A stretch of DNA of 64,000 nucleotides from Liopterus haemorrhoidalis. Lineage: Eukaryota; Arthropoda; Insecta; Coleoptera; Dytiscidae. Within the stretch, counting starts at the first letter, position 1, and each line of letters begins with the position of its first letter. Positions 45,144 through 55,958 of the stretch are shown here, piece after piece. A program made the translations under genes and the position numbers. Location: the NCBI GenBank assembly GCA_963971575.1, contig OZ020618.1, positions 29,192,540-29,256,539 on the forward strand, written 5' to 3'. The notes beneath the pieces were generated by a model. It ran no database searches. It was not told the DNA's origin and saw nothing but the letters and a program-made list of their open reading frames with translations.

Positions 45144-45452
45144 AATCTGTTCACCTATCTCTTTACTTACACAATGTTTAAATACCCCCATTTTTGTTCT
45201 AATACTTATTACCTATAATTGTAACCAATATATGTACATGTATATAATAGTATTACCTTAAAAATGTAATTATACTCAAGTGCTAATAGCCTCGTAGCTG
45301 AAGCACTTAAATTAATAAAAAAAAAAAAAAAAAAATTCATATATATTTAATTTGCATTTTTTCTACACTATTTTGGATTCTAATATTTTGTGATGTAAGG
45401 TTAGGACTTGTTTATATCGTTGAATTCAGAATAAAATACTTTATAAACCGAA

Positions 45453-45880
45453 TAAGTAAAAAAAAAAAAAAAAATGTGTGTTCCCATTTAAAATACGAGT
45501 TTAACAACTTATTTTGAGAACCACTAATAGAAACAAAAAGATTGCTTTACTCATTACATACGACGGCCCTGGGCGCATGAAGGAAATGGGTGTTGACGGG
45601 CTTGACTAGACTAAAGGGCGCCATTGCGAAGGCGAGGACCTTTTTTTTGCTCGTTACTTGGATTTTGAGAGGTGAGGACCTTTTTTTTTACTCATTACTT
45701 AGATTTTGGGAGGTAAGGACCTTTTTTGCTCGTTACTTGGATTTTGAGAGGTGAGGATCTTTTTTTTTTGCTCATCACTTGAATTTTGAGAGGTGAGAAC
45801 CTTTTTTTTATTTGCCAAGGGCGCCAAAAACACGGCTCTGCGCCTAGCGCAAGTTTTCATTACTGCGGCTCTGATCTTTC
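45453..45880. repeat. ~40-bp minisatellite within a decayed hAT-type MITE
   Basis: After an A17 tract, 45633-45810 holds five head-to-tail copies (period about 38-43 bp) of 'gaggaccttttttt.gctc.ttacttggattttgagaggt'. It is flanked by 'gggcgcc' blocks and a right end reading, in reverse, CAGAGCCGCAGTAATG, as in the 37090 MITE. The left end is unclear. Confidence 0.75.
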
Positions 45881-46233
45881 GGCAATAGCTTAAAACACAC
45901 CTACCTTTCGTTCAACAATTTTACAAATGTAGTGCAGCTGAGTTCTTGTTCTGTTAGAAACGAATTACAGTAAACGTGTTTGCTTAATTTTGATTCTTTT
46001 ATTAAGGTATGTTGCTATTATAAGAATGAATAAAATTTTTTTCGATCTGTTTGTGATTTTTATTTGAAGTTGTTGCATTGTCATCGAGGATAATGCGTTA
46101 CTAGCAGCTAGTGCCTCACTTAATCTCAAAAAAGTCAAACATTAATTTAGATTGCGATGCGCAATGTTGGAAATATGGGCTCCCCGCGAGCGCTAAATAT
46201 GGGCCAGGGCATATTCAACAATTTTGTCCAGCT

Positions 46234-46386
46234 GACGATGACATGGACGTTGGTGAAGTAGGGTAACAAAGTTCGGATGATGAAAATGCTGTTTGTTTGT
46301 TTTGTGCCGGTTGTTTTTTACAGGATCAGAGGGGCGAACTTAGGGTTCGGTGCCTAATGTGTAATATGGAGGCACATAAACAATGA
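46234..46386 (+). pseudogene. PHD-like zinc-finger fragment of a transposase
   Basis: DDDMDVGEVG, stop, QSSDDENAVCLFCAG, then RGELRVRCLMCNMEAHKQ and stop. The DDENA-CxFC...RCxxCxxxAH arrangement is the PHD-like finger often seen at the C-terminus of pogo/Tigger-type DDE transposases in insects. Only this tail survives. Confidence 0.5.
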
Positions 46387-47303
46387 AAAAGATTCGAAAA
46401 TAACTAAAATTATAATTACAGCATTTCAAAACTGCGCCCTTTTCAAAATGTATAAATTCCGATGTTGTGAATAATCCCCCCGAAATATTTTTCTGCTTTA
46501 TATTTTGCATTGCGACGCCAGATCTTTTGCGCTTTCTGTACGCCCTACAACTTTCCGTATTGGATTTTGCCTTCTATTCGTTTTTAATAGTTGGATCGAT
46601 TTCTGTTTTTACTTTTGACGCATATATCGCGAGGTTTTGATTTAGAAGCACAAGTTTTCGCACAAATTCACTCAAAACTTCTACAATTTTGGCCCGACTG
46701 GGCTGAAATTATATTTTTAGATATTTCTTGATACAACTCACAATTTAAAGTTAATTTCAAGAAATATTACATCTGACCTCAGTCATTTGATACCATTAAC
46801 TTCCATTTGCATCGTATACTTCATACATCGTATACTTCATACATCGTATACTGAGATATAAGCGTTTAAAGTCTGACCTATATTCGTGGCTGTCAGATTT
46901 TTGAACATGCAGCCCATATTTAATCGCATTAAATTTCGCATTAAGACGTATAAAAATCGCATTAAGACGCATTCACGCAAAAAAAGTCTTATTATGTCAC
47001 TGGAAAGTAATCAAAAAGTATTGAAAGAAAAATTTTGGTTTAAAATCGTACATGATTGCAGAACAGCAGAATTAAATATAGCAAAATTTTATTTTTTGCT
47101 AATAACTTGTGTGATATCCATTTAATTTAAAAATAAAATAAAATAATTGCAATTGAAATACACTAGTTATAGTGATAATCTGGCCTAATTCGCTCTTCTA
47201 GTGTTCAAGATACCCATACATTTCTGATTAAATAGGACACAGTTATAAAACATAAATAGTTATACCGGTACATGGTACATAGTTATAAAATAAAATAACT
47301 TAC
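46387..47303. other. intronic DNA, no gene
   Basis: AT-rich; a short triplicated CATCGTATACTTCATA sequence at 46811-46850. A 79-codon frame at 46886 has no recognisable domain. Confidence 0.4.
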
Positions 47304-47429
47304 CCAAGTTTCTGTCTAAGTTTTTGCGCTTCAACTAAACCAGCAGCATGTGGCAGATTCATTTGTTTAGCCCTTGTCATCAGACGACAGTCGTCATATG
47401 TGTAATCCGAAACTGGAATTCCAAGTGCT
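47304..47429 (-). CDS. LPCAT: LPCAT exon, linker between catalytic and EF-hand regions
   Basis: 126 nt, phase 2 in and phase 2 out. It encodes ALGIPVSDYTYDDCRLM, then an alpha-helical, lysine-rich stretch ending LVEAQKLRQKLG. The ALG-PVSDYTYDDC block matches the ALGVSVTDYTFEDC block of vertebrate LPCAT. The donor is GTAAGTT. The intron that follows is 15.7 kb and contains the complete I/Nimb-like LINE in antisense orientation to this gene. Confidence 0.92.
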
Positions 47430-47639
47430 CTAGAAACATTCAAGTCAAACAATATAACTATTGTATGTGAATATTAAGGTAAGCATGTAGACATAGAATA
47501 ACAGGAGAACATTGGTAGATTGGGTGCTAATTCAATCATACTATTCGTAAGTGGGTTAGTTAAAATTGATTTGTAATGCCAGAGACGTAACTAGCTTTTC
47601 TTGGGCCTTATGCAAGGTTGCAAAAAAAGGTAATCTAAA

Positions 47640-47985
47640 ATCTGATTCTTTTTTTTTTTTTGTCTTCACTATGAAGACAAAAAAAAAAAAGAATACGAAA
47701 AGTGACCACAAAAAAAAGAGACGCAATGAAAGGGACGCCTAAAATAAAATACCGCATTAAAGTGACAAAAAAAATTAAAGGTCGCCGCGTTCCCAGTCAC
47801 GTGCCCCTGAAACACGGCGCCCAGGTCATCATAGTGAAGACAAAAAAAAAAAAGAATACGAAAAGTGACGACAAAAAAAAGAGACGCCTCAAATAAAATA
47901 CCGCATTAAAAAGACAAAAAAAAAATTAAAAGATCGCCGCGTTCCCAGTCACGTGCCCCTGAAACACGGCGCCCAGGGCAAGTGC
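47640..47985. repeat. tandem duplication (~164-bp unit) of an A-rich MITE segment
   Basis: Two copies (about 47671-47833 and 47834-47985) from 'tgaagacaaaaaaaa' to 'acacggcgcccagg'. The first is preceded by a complementary 'ttttttttgtcttcac' (47650-47667), so the start can form a hairpin. It lies in the 822-bp LPCAT intron between intact exons. Confidence 0.8.
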
Positions 47986-48251
47986 CATGTCTGCCATACC
48001 CTAGATACAACTCTGCGTGGATGTACAACATACTGACAAAATACCATCAAACCAAAATAGCTGCCGAAACACATCGTTCACCTGTTTCGTTGACCCTGTT
48101 GACGACAACGTTAAGGAAACGTTTTTCTGTTTAATCGAAAAACGTATTTGTTTTTAAAAATTAATGAAGACAAAATAAAGTTTTGTACAGTGTGAAACTG
48201 AATAGAGTGATCAAATTTAATTAAATATCAAATGCATAGGAAATCTCTTAC

Positions 48252-48389
48252 CTTGCCATGACGTTTCGAACATTGTTGGCGAATAATTTAGGATCTTTCT
48301 TTTCTTCCTCATTGGGTGTGTACACTGGTAGGAATTCAATCTCGCAAGAGCTTGTCACTTGGGTTAAAGTCAGCCAAAGAAGTTTCAAT
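48252..48389 (-). CDS. LPCAT: LPCAT exon, post-acyltransferase segment
   Basis: 138 nt between acceptor CTCTTAG and donor GTAAGAG, phase 2 in and phase 2 out. It encodes LKLLWLTLTQ, then EIEFLPVYTPNEEEKKDP and NNVRNVMA. The FLPVY-P-EEE-P pattern is conserved in animal LPCATs and belongs to the end of the membrane-associated acyltransferase domain. The codon split at the next junction completes an arginine (AG+A). Confidence 0.92.
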
Positions 48390-48971
48390 CTAAGAGAAAA
48401 GAAGTTTCTTAGTTGGTATTACAACTTTTATTTATTTGATAACGATTTCTTGTCGTAACTAATAATGTAAGATATTTTATTAAAATCTTTAATTCGTTTT
48501 AAATCAATTTAAGATAAATATTTTGAAAAACAAGAAGATCAGTTGTTTATAAAAACAGATCGCAACAAATTTTACAGAAACATTAAAAAGAGAGAAATTA
48601 CAGAAGATCGAATATTGGTCATCTTCAAATGTTTGTTTTGGATGTATACAGGACTTTTTTAAGACTTGATTTTTAACATTCATTTCATCCCAATAAAGAA
48701 GGTGGTTATGAAACACCCGAATTATATGTTTTGCTGGCGATTTATTAGTGTTTAATCAAGTCTTAATAACTTTTTTAATACTGGGTTTAGCCATTGTATC
48801 ATAAATATTTATTGATGAGAAATACATTTTCTATATGGTAGATGAAATATCTAGTTTATTTGCCATGTACCTTTTTATGCATAAAAACATTAAAGAAACA
48901 CTTTCAAAGACGAGCTTCTGTAAACATGTAGTGTTTAGAAAAAAACGGTATTGATTTAATGATTTACTTAC

Positions 48972-49126
48972 GCTCCAGGTCCTTCCCAAGTCCAGGTGAC
49001 GGTGTCAAGTTTGTTGGGATAACGAATACAGACTGGCTGAATGGGGACTCCCGGGTAAAACGCTCCAGGCTTAAAAGTTATCAAGCAGGAGCGATTCGTA
49101 CAAGTTCCTTCCGGGAATATCAACAC
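48972..49126 (-). CDS. LPCAT: LPCAT exon with acyltransferase EGTC motif
   Basis: Phase-0 start after an acceptor reading ATTACAG, and 155 nt long, so it ends in phase 2 before donor GTAAGT. The translation starts [16 protein letters not shown] and continues through [15 protein letters not shown] to [22 protein letters not shown](T)N is the acyl-CoA:lysophospholipid acyltransferase motif that contacts the phosphate of the lysolipid, and PGVPIQPV is the following conserved block. Both are nearly identical to vertebrate LPCAT1/2, which is the main reason for the assignment. The preceding exon should carry the catalytic NHX4D motif and is not visible. A 582-bp intron follows. Confidence 0.93.
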
Positions 49127-51400
49127 CTGTAATATTAAATTTCATTTTCAGAAGTAACTCAATATTGTGTATTAACATCTTCATCTTCATTGATATTGAA
49201 AGCGTGTTTGAAATTTAATATATTATTAAAGTAAATTTAATTCGATCGCTACCTTATTGTTGTTTTATTTAATATTATATAGCACTGATGTCATAATTAC
49301 ATTTATATATCCTCTTTTGATTTAATTAGATTAGAAATTAGAATTAACTACTATGACTATAAATTAATTTACAAAGTATGTATTTGTAAAATATATGGAC
49401 ACTGGTAGCTAAGATATTCCTATAGTAAATTCATGTTCTTCGCAGAACGTATGGTTATATTTATTTTGTTTATGGTTATGCCTATATATTTACATGGTAC
49501 ATGTAGATTATTAAAATATAATAAATAAGAATAAAATAGTGATTATGGTATTCTACTGTGTAAAATATAGGCAATTTAGATTTAAAACTTATAATTAGCA
49601 TCCGGACTCGCATATGCAATGACCAATTAAACATCTAATTAATCACTATACATGAGCTCAATTTTTAAACTTAAAAGAGGCATCTATATAGGATATCGGG
49701 ACATCTCATTCCCAGACTGCCATCTCCTTGCAACTTAGCTAAATGCTCCAAGGTTTCCTATTCTTCCTTGCACATTCTCCTCGCACTGAGATTTTTAGAT
49801 TTGTGATGGCTTTGACAGATTTAGACCATGGGTCGGAAATTTTTCGCGGACCATACTTCCTTTTGTTGGTTCTATTTTTTACTATCTTAAGTTCTTGTTT
49901 ATGCCGCTTTACATGTCAAAATTAAAATAATGTTTACTTAATAAATCGGTTAATAAATCTAAAATCGGAAGTGTTAAAGTGATTTAAAAAAATTAAAAAA
50001 AATCAAATATATATTTACTTTTTTAATCAAAACATGCATCAAAACAGTTTATTTACTGTTTAAAAATAATACTTTTCTAATGACTTGATTTCTTTCAAAA
50101 TATCTTTTTAAGGTTTTGTAGGTATGACCTCCAAAAAACCGTTATAACGTCACACATGTATCTGTGTCTGTGTACGGTAGAAATTGTAGCCAAAGGGCTG
50201 AACATAGAAAGTTGAAATTTGGCATGCTTGTGCAACTCTTTGATCCACATATAGGAAAGATATTGAGAGTTAAAAAACACATGAGTTATAGTCTACGTCG
50301 TGTTTAGACCAGGCAGCGTTCATCCTTTGATGAACGCCGCGTAGTTTAGACGCATATTGTTTAATTAAATTGTATTGTTTAATTAAAATAATATAAATGA
50401 CCATTGTCGGGACTTTTGACAGCACAGTCGGGACATGATGCTCAATAACGGTGACAGTCCCGATATATCGGGACGGATGGCAACCCTAAGCATGTAGCAT
50501 TTATAGAGTATTCGTTATTGACTGAGAGGCGTTTGAAATTGTCGCCTTGTCGTGTTTTTTCTTAATTTTCGTATCACAATGTTGAGTCCTTAGCTGTGTA
50601 CATGACACATTTAACCATAAACATACATCAGATATTTTTGACATTCACATCTGCGCATTGATAGTGAATTTAGTTTTACATTTTTTATCTGTCTCCAATG
50701 TATTTATTATTCAAAAAGGCCCTTTTTATTACCGCTTTTGTAATATATATAATATATAATTCTTTATTTTCCTAGGATATTAAACATTACAAATAAAATA
50801 ACGTACAATATTTGATAATTTTACAATATTTTTAATCTCATTTATTTGTTCTTCTTTCTTCCAGTTCTCTCGCTCTCATTCTCTCGATCTCACCGATGTT
50901 ACCGGGCACTACTTGTAAGGGGCGATCTCAGAATTTATAATATGGGGTAAGGCTTTCCCGCTATCATTGATAAATTCGTTTATCTGGCGTAATGTTTAAT
51001 AGCCCGGATTGTTCTTTAACACGTTTGCAAGTTTCATTTAATTTTAACTGAAAATTTATCTGGCAACTGCGAATTCCATGTTAGCATACTTTTCATCACT
51101 TTCAGCGGTTCATCCAGGGATTGACCTTTCGTTTCGCCTTTTAATGCACGTAGGATAAGTATATGTGATAAGTGTGTTATCAGAGCAATATATACATTTT
51201 TGAAGTGAAAACTTCTTTGGGCGCACCGCATACAGAAATTTTTTTGCTGGGAATGAATCAGTGTGATCCGTCAGGTCCCGAACTGAAACACTCATTCGGT
51301 TTCCCCGAGTTTAGCCGAGCGAGAAAGAAACAGACGTTCTAATTCGAGTAAACTCGTGGAAGACGAATTTAGCCGAGCGAGGGAGTAATTCTCAATCATA
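49127..51400. other. upstream LPCAT intron; no exon recognised
   Basis: No HX4D-type exon seen on the minus strand. 50108-50260 is a partial copy of the 'aggttttgtaggtatgacc' end of the tRNA-containing repeat. 51306-51390 has a directly repeated 'ttagccgagcgag' around a small cgagtaaactcg dyad. Confidence 0.4.
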
Positions 51401-51417
51401 TGCCTTTAACTAATCAT

Positions 51418-51760
51418 CTGTTGGAGAAATTTGTGTAGTACAATGTGAAACGGAAAATGGATTCATTACTATAATTGTTGCAATTTACAGCTCACCTAAT
51501 CAAAGAGTACATAAAATCATCGAATTCATTCATGAAAATTTGCTCATTATACAACACCCGGATCTACTCTACTCAGACGAAACGTACATCAGTTATACAC
51601 AATTTTGAGTGGAGATTTTAATGTAGATTCTCAAAAAAAAATCAAAGCCTTAAAATGAATTTTTCAAAACCACATTGGATTTAGACATGTCAAATAACCT
51701 AAAGGAGAGTACAACAAAATATGGAACTATCATAGATGGAGTTTTTTTTAACAGACGGTG
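51418..51760 (+). pseudogene. endonuclease-domain relic (Helitron/PIF1-associated type)
   Basis: GEICVVQCETENGFITIIVA then IYSSPNQRVHKIIEFIHENL, a stop and frame change, SGDFNVD, then NEFFKTTLDLDMSNNLKEST and KYGTIIDGVF. SGDFNVD and the ...STxYGTxIDxVF ending are the catalytic blocks of the APE-like endonuclease found in insect Helitron polyproteins and related elements. Truncated at both ends. Confidence 0.6.
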
Positions 51761-51819
51761 GGGGGGGGGGGAGTGTGACGTTATCCTATCCAAATTGGCT
51801 GTTGAGGTCGGTTGTTGCA

Positions 51820-51975
51820 AGGGCGGTGTGGGGACCTAGCACCAAGTGATTCTCATCTCTTTCCTACGTTGATGTCACACCTGGGTGGAACGAATTTCAG
51901 GACCAACGAGGAGTTGAAAGAAGAGATCGTACACCACCTGCGCGCCGCGGCGGGAGAGTTCTATGACACGGGTAC
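51820..51975 (+). pseudogene. mariner transposase C-terminal relic
   Basis: DLAPSDSHLFPTLMSHLGGT, then NFRTNEELKEEIVHHLR and AAGEFYDTGTKK. This is the third catalytic D (APSD) and the C-terminus of a mariner transposase. Homology stops where the tRNA-containing palindrome begins at about 51976, so that element probably inserted here; the remaining C-terminus is not found on the far side. Confidence 0.75.
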
Positions 51976-53697
51976 AAAAAAAAATTATGTGAAGTGTGAA
52001 TTTTCACACATTTCAGGGTTTTGCAGGTATTTAGTAACTGAATGATGATTATTTGGGATGCCAAAACAAATTTTATGTCAAAATATTTTTTTATGAATTT
52101 TAATTCGAATGCCTAATACCATTATTTAAGTTTCTAAATATGTGCAGTATTTTTTTTTACATAGCAAGGTTCATTAAGATTTAGAAAATTGCGCCTAGGG
52201 CTTCTATTGGTTGCTTAAATCATTAGCCCCGCCCTCTGATTTCTTATACATCAAACATAGAATTAAATTATAATTTCAACACTTCCCACTGGTTATTAAA
52301 TTTACGCTTTTAAAAATTAAATGCAACATTTACCAAAATATAACTAGAATTTTGACAAAATAATTTAAACAAAAGAAAACTGCAAAAAAAAACAAAAAAA
52401 TTAAAATTGACAGAATTCGAACTCTAGTTTGCAAGTTAACTGTTTGGTAAATTAGAAAACCAATGACGAAACGCACATCGCTATGAGCACTGACGTATCT
52501 ACTGGGTTGCATAGCAAATTAAATATTTAACATATTTTGGTTAATAACAGAAAAAATGCATAATTTTCCGAAAACATAATCTGATCAAAAATTCCTGTTG
52601 TACTATTCCGGTTCACACCAATGTACATTACTTCGAATTTTTTCAGATTTTTAGTTTAAACCATCTGGGCTACAGGTGTGTGACAAAAATTTTTTTGCAC
52701 AATTTTGGCAAAAATCGCGTCAAAATAATTTATTTTGCAAAAATAAAATTTTGATCGTTAATCCACTTACTAAGAGCTTTCATTTGATACCCTACTTAGA
52801 ATTTTTAAAAAATATTTTTTTTTTCGATGAGCACATATTTATTTATATTTTGAGGCGGATATGTTTTTTAGATGTTTTAGTATTTTTCCTATGTGCGGGT
52901 TAAAGAGTTGTATAAGCATGCCAAATTTCAACTCTCTAGGTTTAGCCGTTTAAATTTTATTTTTGCAAAACAAATTATTTTGATACGATTTTTGCCAAAA
53001 TTGTGCAAAAAAAATGTTGTCCCACACCCTGTAGCCCAGATGGTTTAAACTAAAAATCTGGAAAAATTGTAAGTAATGTACATTGGTGTGAACCGGAATA
53101 GTACAACAGGAATTTTTGATCAGATTATGTTTTCGGAAAATAACGCATGTTTTGTGTTTTTAACTAAAATATGTTAAATATTTAATTCGCTATGTAACAC
53201 ACAAGATTAGTAGCTCTAATAGCGTAGTTGGTTTTGTCGTGGGCTTTGTAATTTGCAAACTACAGTTCGAATCCTGTTAATTTTCTTTTTTCTGTTTTTT
53301 TGCATTTTTATTTTGTTTAAATTATTTTGTCAAAATTCTAGTTATATTTTGGTAAATGTTGCATTTAATTTTTAAAAGCGTAAATTTATTAACCAGTGGG
53401 AAGAGTTGAAATTATAATTTAATTCTATGTTTGACGAAATCAGAGGGCGGGGCTTATGATTTAAGCAACCAATGGAAGCCATAGGCGCAATTTTCAAAAT
53501 CGTAATGAACCTTGCTATATAAAAAAAATACTGCACATATTTAGAAACTTAAATAATGGTATTAGGTATTCGAATTAAAATTCATAAAAAAATATTTTGA
53601 CATAAAATTTGGCATCCTAAATAATCATCATCCAGTTACTAAATACCTGCAAAACCCATAAATGTGTCAAAATTCACACTTCACATCAATTTTTAAG
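51976..53697. repeat. 1.7-kb palindrome made of two tRNA-containing repeat copies (C1, C2)
   Basis: Left arm 51976-52752 and right arm 52952-53697 are reverse complements with about 90% identity by eye, spacer ~200 bp. Each arm is a copy of the family seen at 19771 and 28353, ends in the ACTTCACATCAAT terminus, and carries a tRNA-like module. The right copy lacks the 'agggttttgtaggtatgacc' half, as expected from an inverted duplication with a deletion. Confidence 0.8.
53216..53282 (+). other. tRNA-like Pol III module inside copy C2
   Basis: TAGCGTAGTTGGTTTTGTCG (box A-like), TTTG...CAAA (anticodon-stem-like, 53249-53263), then AGTTCGAATCCTG (good box B) and a T-rich tract. The partner module in the left arm is at 52410-52480 on the minus strand. 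Cloverleaf incomplete. Confidence 0.5.
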
Positions 53698-54685
53698 TAG
53701 TGATGTGACAGATCTGCGGATTCGAATACGGATCTTGCATTGCAGTAGAAAAACGAACGACCTTGAAGCGGTAGTTAGATGTGTCGTGCTGTTCCTACTA
53801 ACCAAAGCATGCAAACTGAGGGTACGAACGTAAAAAGATTGTTATCGGCGCCTATAAGCGCTTGCTAGCTTGCGCCGACCAGCACGAATAAATATTGCTA
53901 TACTTTTAATTATACCCGGGCACGTAGAACGCTTGTTGGCGCTTGAAATATACACCGATGAGTGAGAGGAATCTTTGAAACATTATTTATCAGCTTACAA
54001 GAAGCTGACAATCAGTCTTTACATATATTATTGATTTTTTTGATAGCTATTAATAAATTTTTTTTGATGTTGCGAATTACCGACATTTATAATTACTTAT
54101 TGGCAGAATAAATATTATTATTTTGTTATAAATTTGCTTTCCAACGTATTTCATATTTCATTTCCAACATATTCGCTTTCCCCCAAGCAACTACAAGAAC
54201 ATTTATTATAAACCAGGCACCTTTTTGATGAAGAATTTTCAGGAATTGGTAATAATGTTTCTACGTGTCCACTAAACAATGTCAACAAGCGCTGACAACA
54301 GCATACCTAATTAAACGCCTGTTTATAATCACCGGAAACAATCTTTCTACGTGTTCATACCCAGACACACAATTTAGTTGAGTTCAAAATCACTCACTTA
54401 TTGTCTTTGATTAATTTTACTCCAACATTTAATGTATACTAGATTGTCCTAAAATCACTGGTAAGTAGTGTGATGCTCGACTAAATATGAATTTAGACGT
54501 CAGAGTAAAATTTACTCCTCCTTGAGCATTTCTAAACGCAAGCTTATATTATAACTAATTCAAATGTATCTATATGAGATCCGTTTAAGATCCGCCTTGG
54601 AGAAACGGATACGGACCCGGATACAGATTTTAATTTTTTTACGGATAATCCGCGGATACAGAAACGGAGCTCCGACACACCACTA
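53698..54685. mobile_element. hAT element with GGAT/ATCC subterminal repeats
   Basis: Ends TAGTGATGTGACAGATCTG / TAGTGGTGTGTCGGAGCTC, perfect octamer TTTTTAAG (53690-53697 and 54686-54693). 988 bp, no transposase; subterminal 'cggatacgg/ccgtatccg' repeats. It landed precisely at the outer edge of the palindrome. A truncated relative is at 36354. Confidence 0.87.
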
Positions 54686-55248
54686 TTTTTAAGGTAAAAG
54701 CTGTGACGTTTTATCAGTCCTTTGAATTCAACAGTAATTCCCACAATGAACTAAAAAAAACATTCATCTCTTTCTGTAGGGTTGCATGTTCTTGTACTTG
54801 CAAATAGTAATTACTTAAATACTTGACTTCCCTTTGCGGAATACTTGTGGAAGTAAATAATATGCTCCATACTTTAGTAAAGTGAATTGTGTAAATACCT
54901 TCTTCATTTTATGCAAAAGAAACTAAAATGACTGTAATTTCTTATGGAGTAAGAGGATGTTGAACTTGATGCAGTGTACTTCTCATTTTCTGCCGCAGAG
55001 ATGCCTTAATGAACACAGTTATGATGAGATATTGGTTTTTATCCAGAAATAGTTAAGAATGTTACGCGTCATTTCGCATCTTTTTAGCTTTTTTTGTTTA
55101 ATTACTGGTTTGCACTTAGCGCTGATCTTAATCTTAGGCCGTCTAACGTTAATTAGCTTTTTTTGCAGCAGTATTTTTAAAACTTGTTTTTAACTATTTA
55201 CTTCCAGAATCATACTAAGAATCTTCATCCCTTAATATAAATTACAAT

Positions 55249-55712
55249 CAGTGGCGTAACAATACCCACTACGCCCACAACCGCGGGAGTGAGGTACGTC
55301 TTTTAGGACAGCGGTTCTTAACCGGGGGGTCCCGACCCCCCAGAGGAGTCCCGAAAGGCCTTAGGGGTCCCGAAATTAAAAGAAAAAATTTAATTTTGAC
55401 CAGTTTTTGCTTTTAAATTTACAATAAACATTAATTATTAAGAACTTTAAAATATTATTTCAAAAATTTTCTTGGGGGGTCCAGAAAATATTTTAGGATA
55501 GTTGGGGGTCCCAAGTATAAGAAGGTTAAGAACCGCTGTTTTAGGACTCTTAAATGAAGTACTTTTTAGTCATTTGGTCTCTCGGAAGGTCGCTTGGACT
55601 TTCAGAATACTATTTTGTTTTATTTTTCTAAGTCGTCTTGGTCTCCTGGTATAGCCTTAGCAAAAGGAGGCTAAAGATAATTCTGCGGGGGGTACAATGA
55701 AATAAGCCACTG
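55249..55712. mobile_element. hAT MITE (outer) hosting a second hAT MITE
   Basis: Ends CAGTGGCGTAACAATA / CAGTGGCTTATTTCATT, octamers ATTACAAT/ATTGCAAT (7/8). It is interrupted by the inner MITE at 55309-55538. Confidence 0.7.
55309..55538. mobile_element. inner hAT MITE, 230 bp
   Basis: Perfect ends CAGCGGTTCTTAACC on both sides, perfect octamer TTTTAGGA (55301-55308 and 55539-55546). CAGNGGTTCT(C/T)AACC is a widely distributed hAT terminus. G/C-rich near its ends. Confidence 0.9.
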
Positions 55713-55831
55713 ATTGCAATACTATTTATCAATGTATCTAATATTATTTTATTGTTAGCTTTGATCGAATGTATGCCTTCAGATTCTGAGACACAAGATA
55801 AATAAGAAAAATCTGATTCAACAAGTCAAGG

Positions 55832-55958
55832 TATACTAGCGTCGTCGAATCAGTGCAGTTACGTCACAATACGAAACAAACGAATGTATTGTTTGGAACA
55901 ATGCAATTGTTTGTTACGTCGTGTGACATAACTGCACTGATTCGCCGACGCTAGTATA
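55832..55958. repeat. palindromic MITE, 127 bp
   Basis: TATACTAGCGTCG..GAATCAGTGCAGTTA.GTCACA arms pair with the right half almost throughout, leaving a tiny loop; flanked by TA-rich DNA. No coding. Confidence 0.8.

Larger units (their letters stand above)
39661..45334 (+). mobile_element. full-length I/Nimb-like LINE
   Basis: 5' UTR (39661-40004), ORF1 (40005-41438), ORF2 (41466-45143), ~170-nt 3' UTR and an A tract (45317-45334). The flanks share ATTCATATAT (39651-39660 and 45335-45344), which I read as the target-site duplication, possibly extended by A's. That gives 5674 bp, full length for the clade. Both ORFs are uninterrupted, so this copy may be recent and competent. It sits antisense in the 15.7-kb LPCAT intron. 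RNase H plus the APE-type endonuclease places it in the I superclade; Nimb is my best guess. Confidence 0.9.
19028..49126 (-). other. LPCAT: LPCAT-type lysophospholipid acyltransferase gene, C-terminal part (7 exons)
   Basis: Gene span of the visible exons: 49126-48972, 48389-48252, 47429-47304, 31564-31414, 27520-27419, 25075-24934 and 19155-19028. Every internal junction is GT/AG and the phases match, so the joined sequence is 942 nt, one open frame of 313 residues plus stop. By family knowledge the product is an ER-membrane enzyme that re-acylates lysophosphatidylcholine with acyl-CoA (Lands cycle, surfactant or lipid-droplet phospholipid). The order acyltransferase motif, linker, EF-hand region, C-terminal dilysine is that of animal LPCAT1/2. 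The N-terminal membrane segment and the HX4D catalytic motif must lie upstream (beyond 49126) and were not found up to 64000, so the intron there exceeds 14.8 kb or an exon was missed. Orthology is inferred from motifs, not from a search. Confidence 0.9.
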
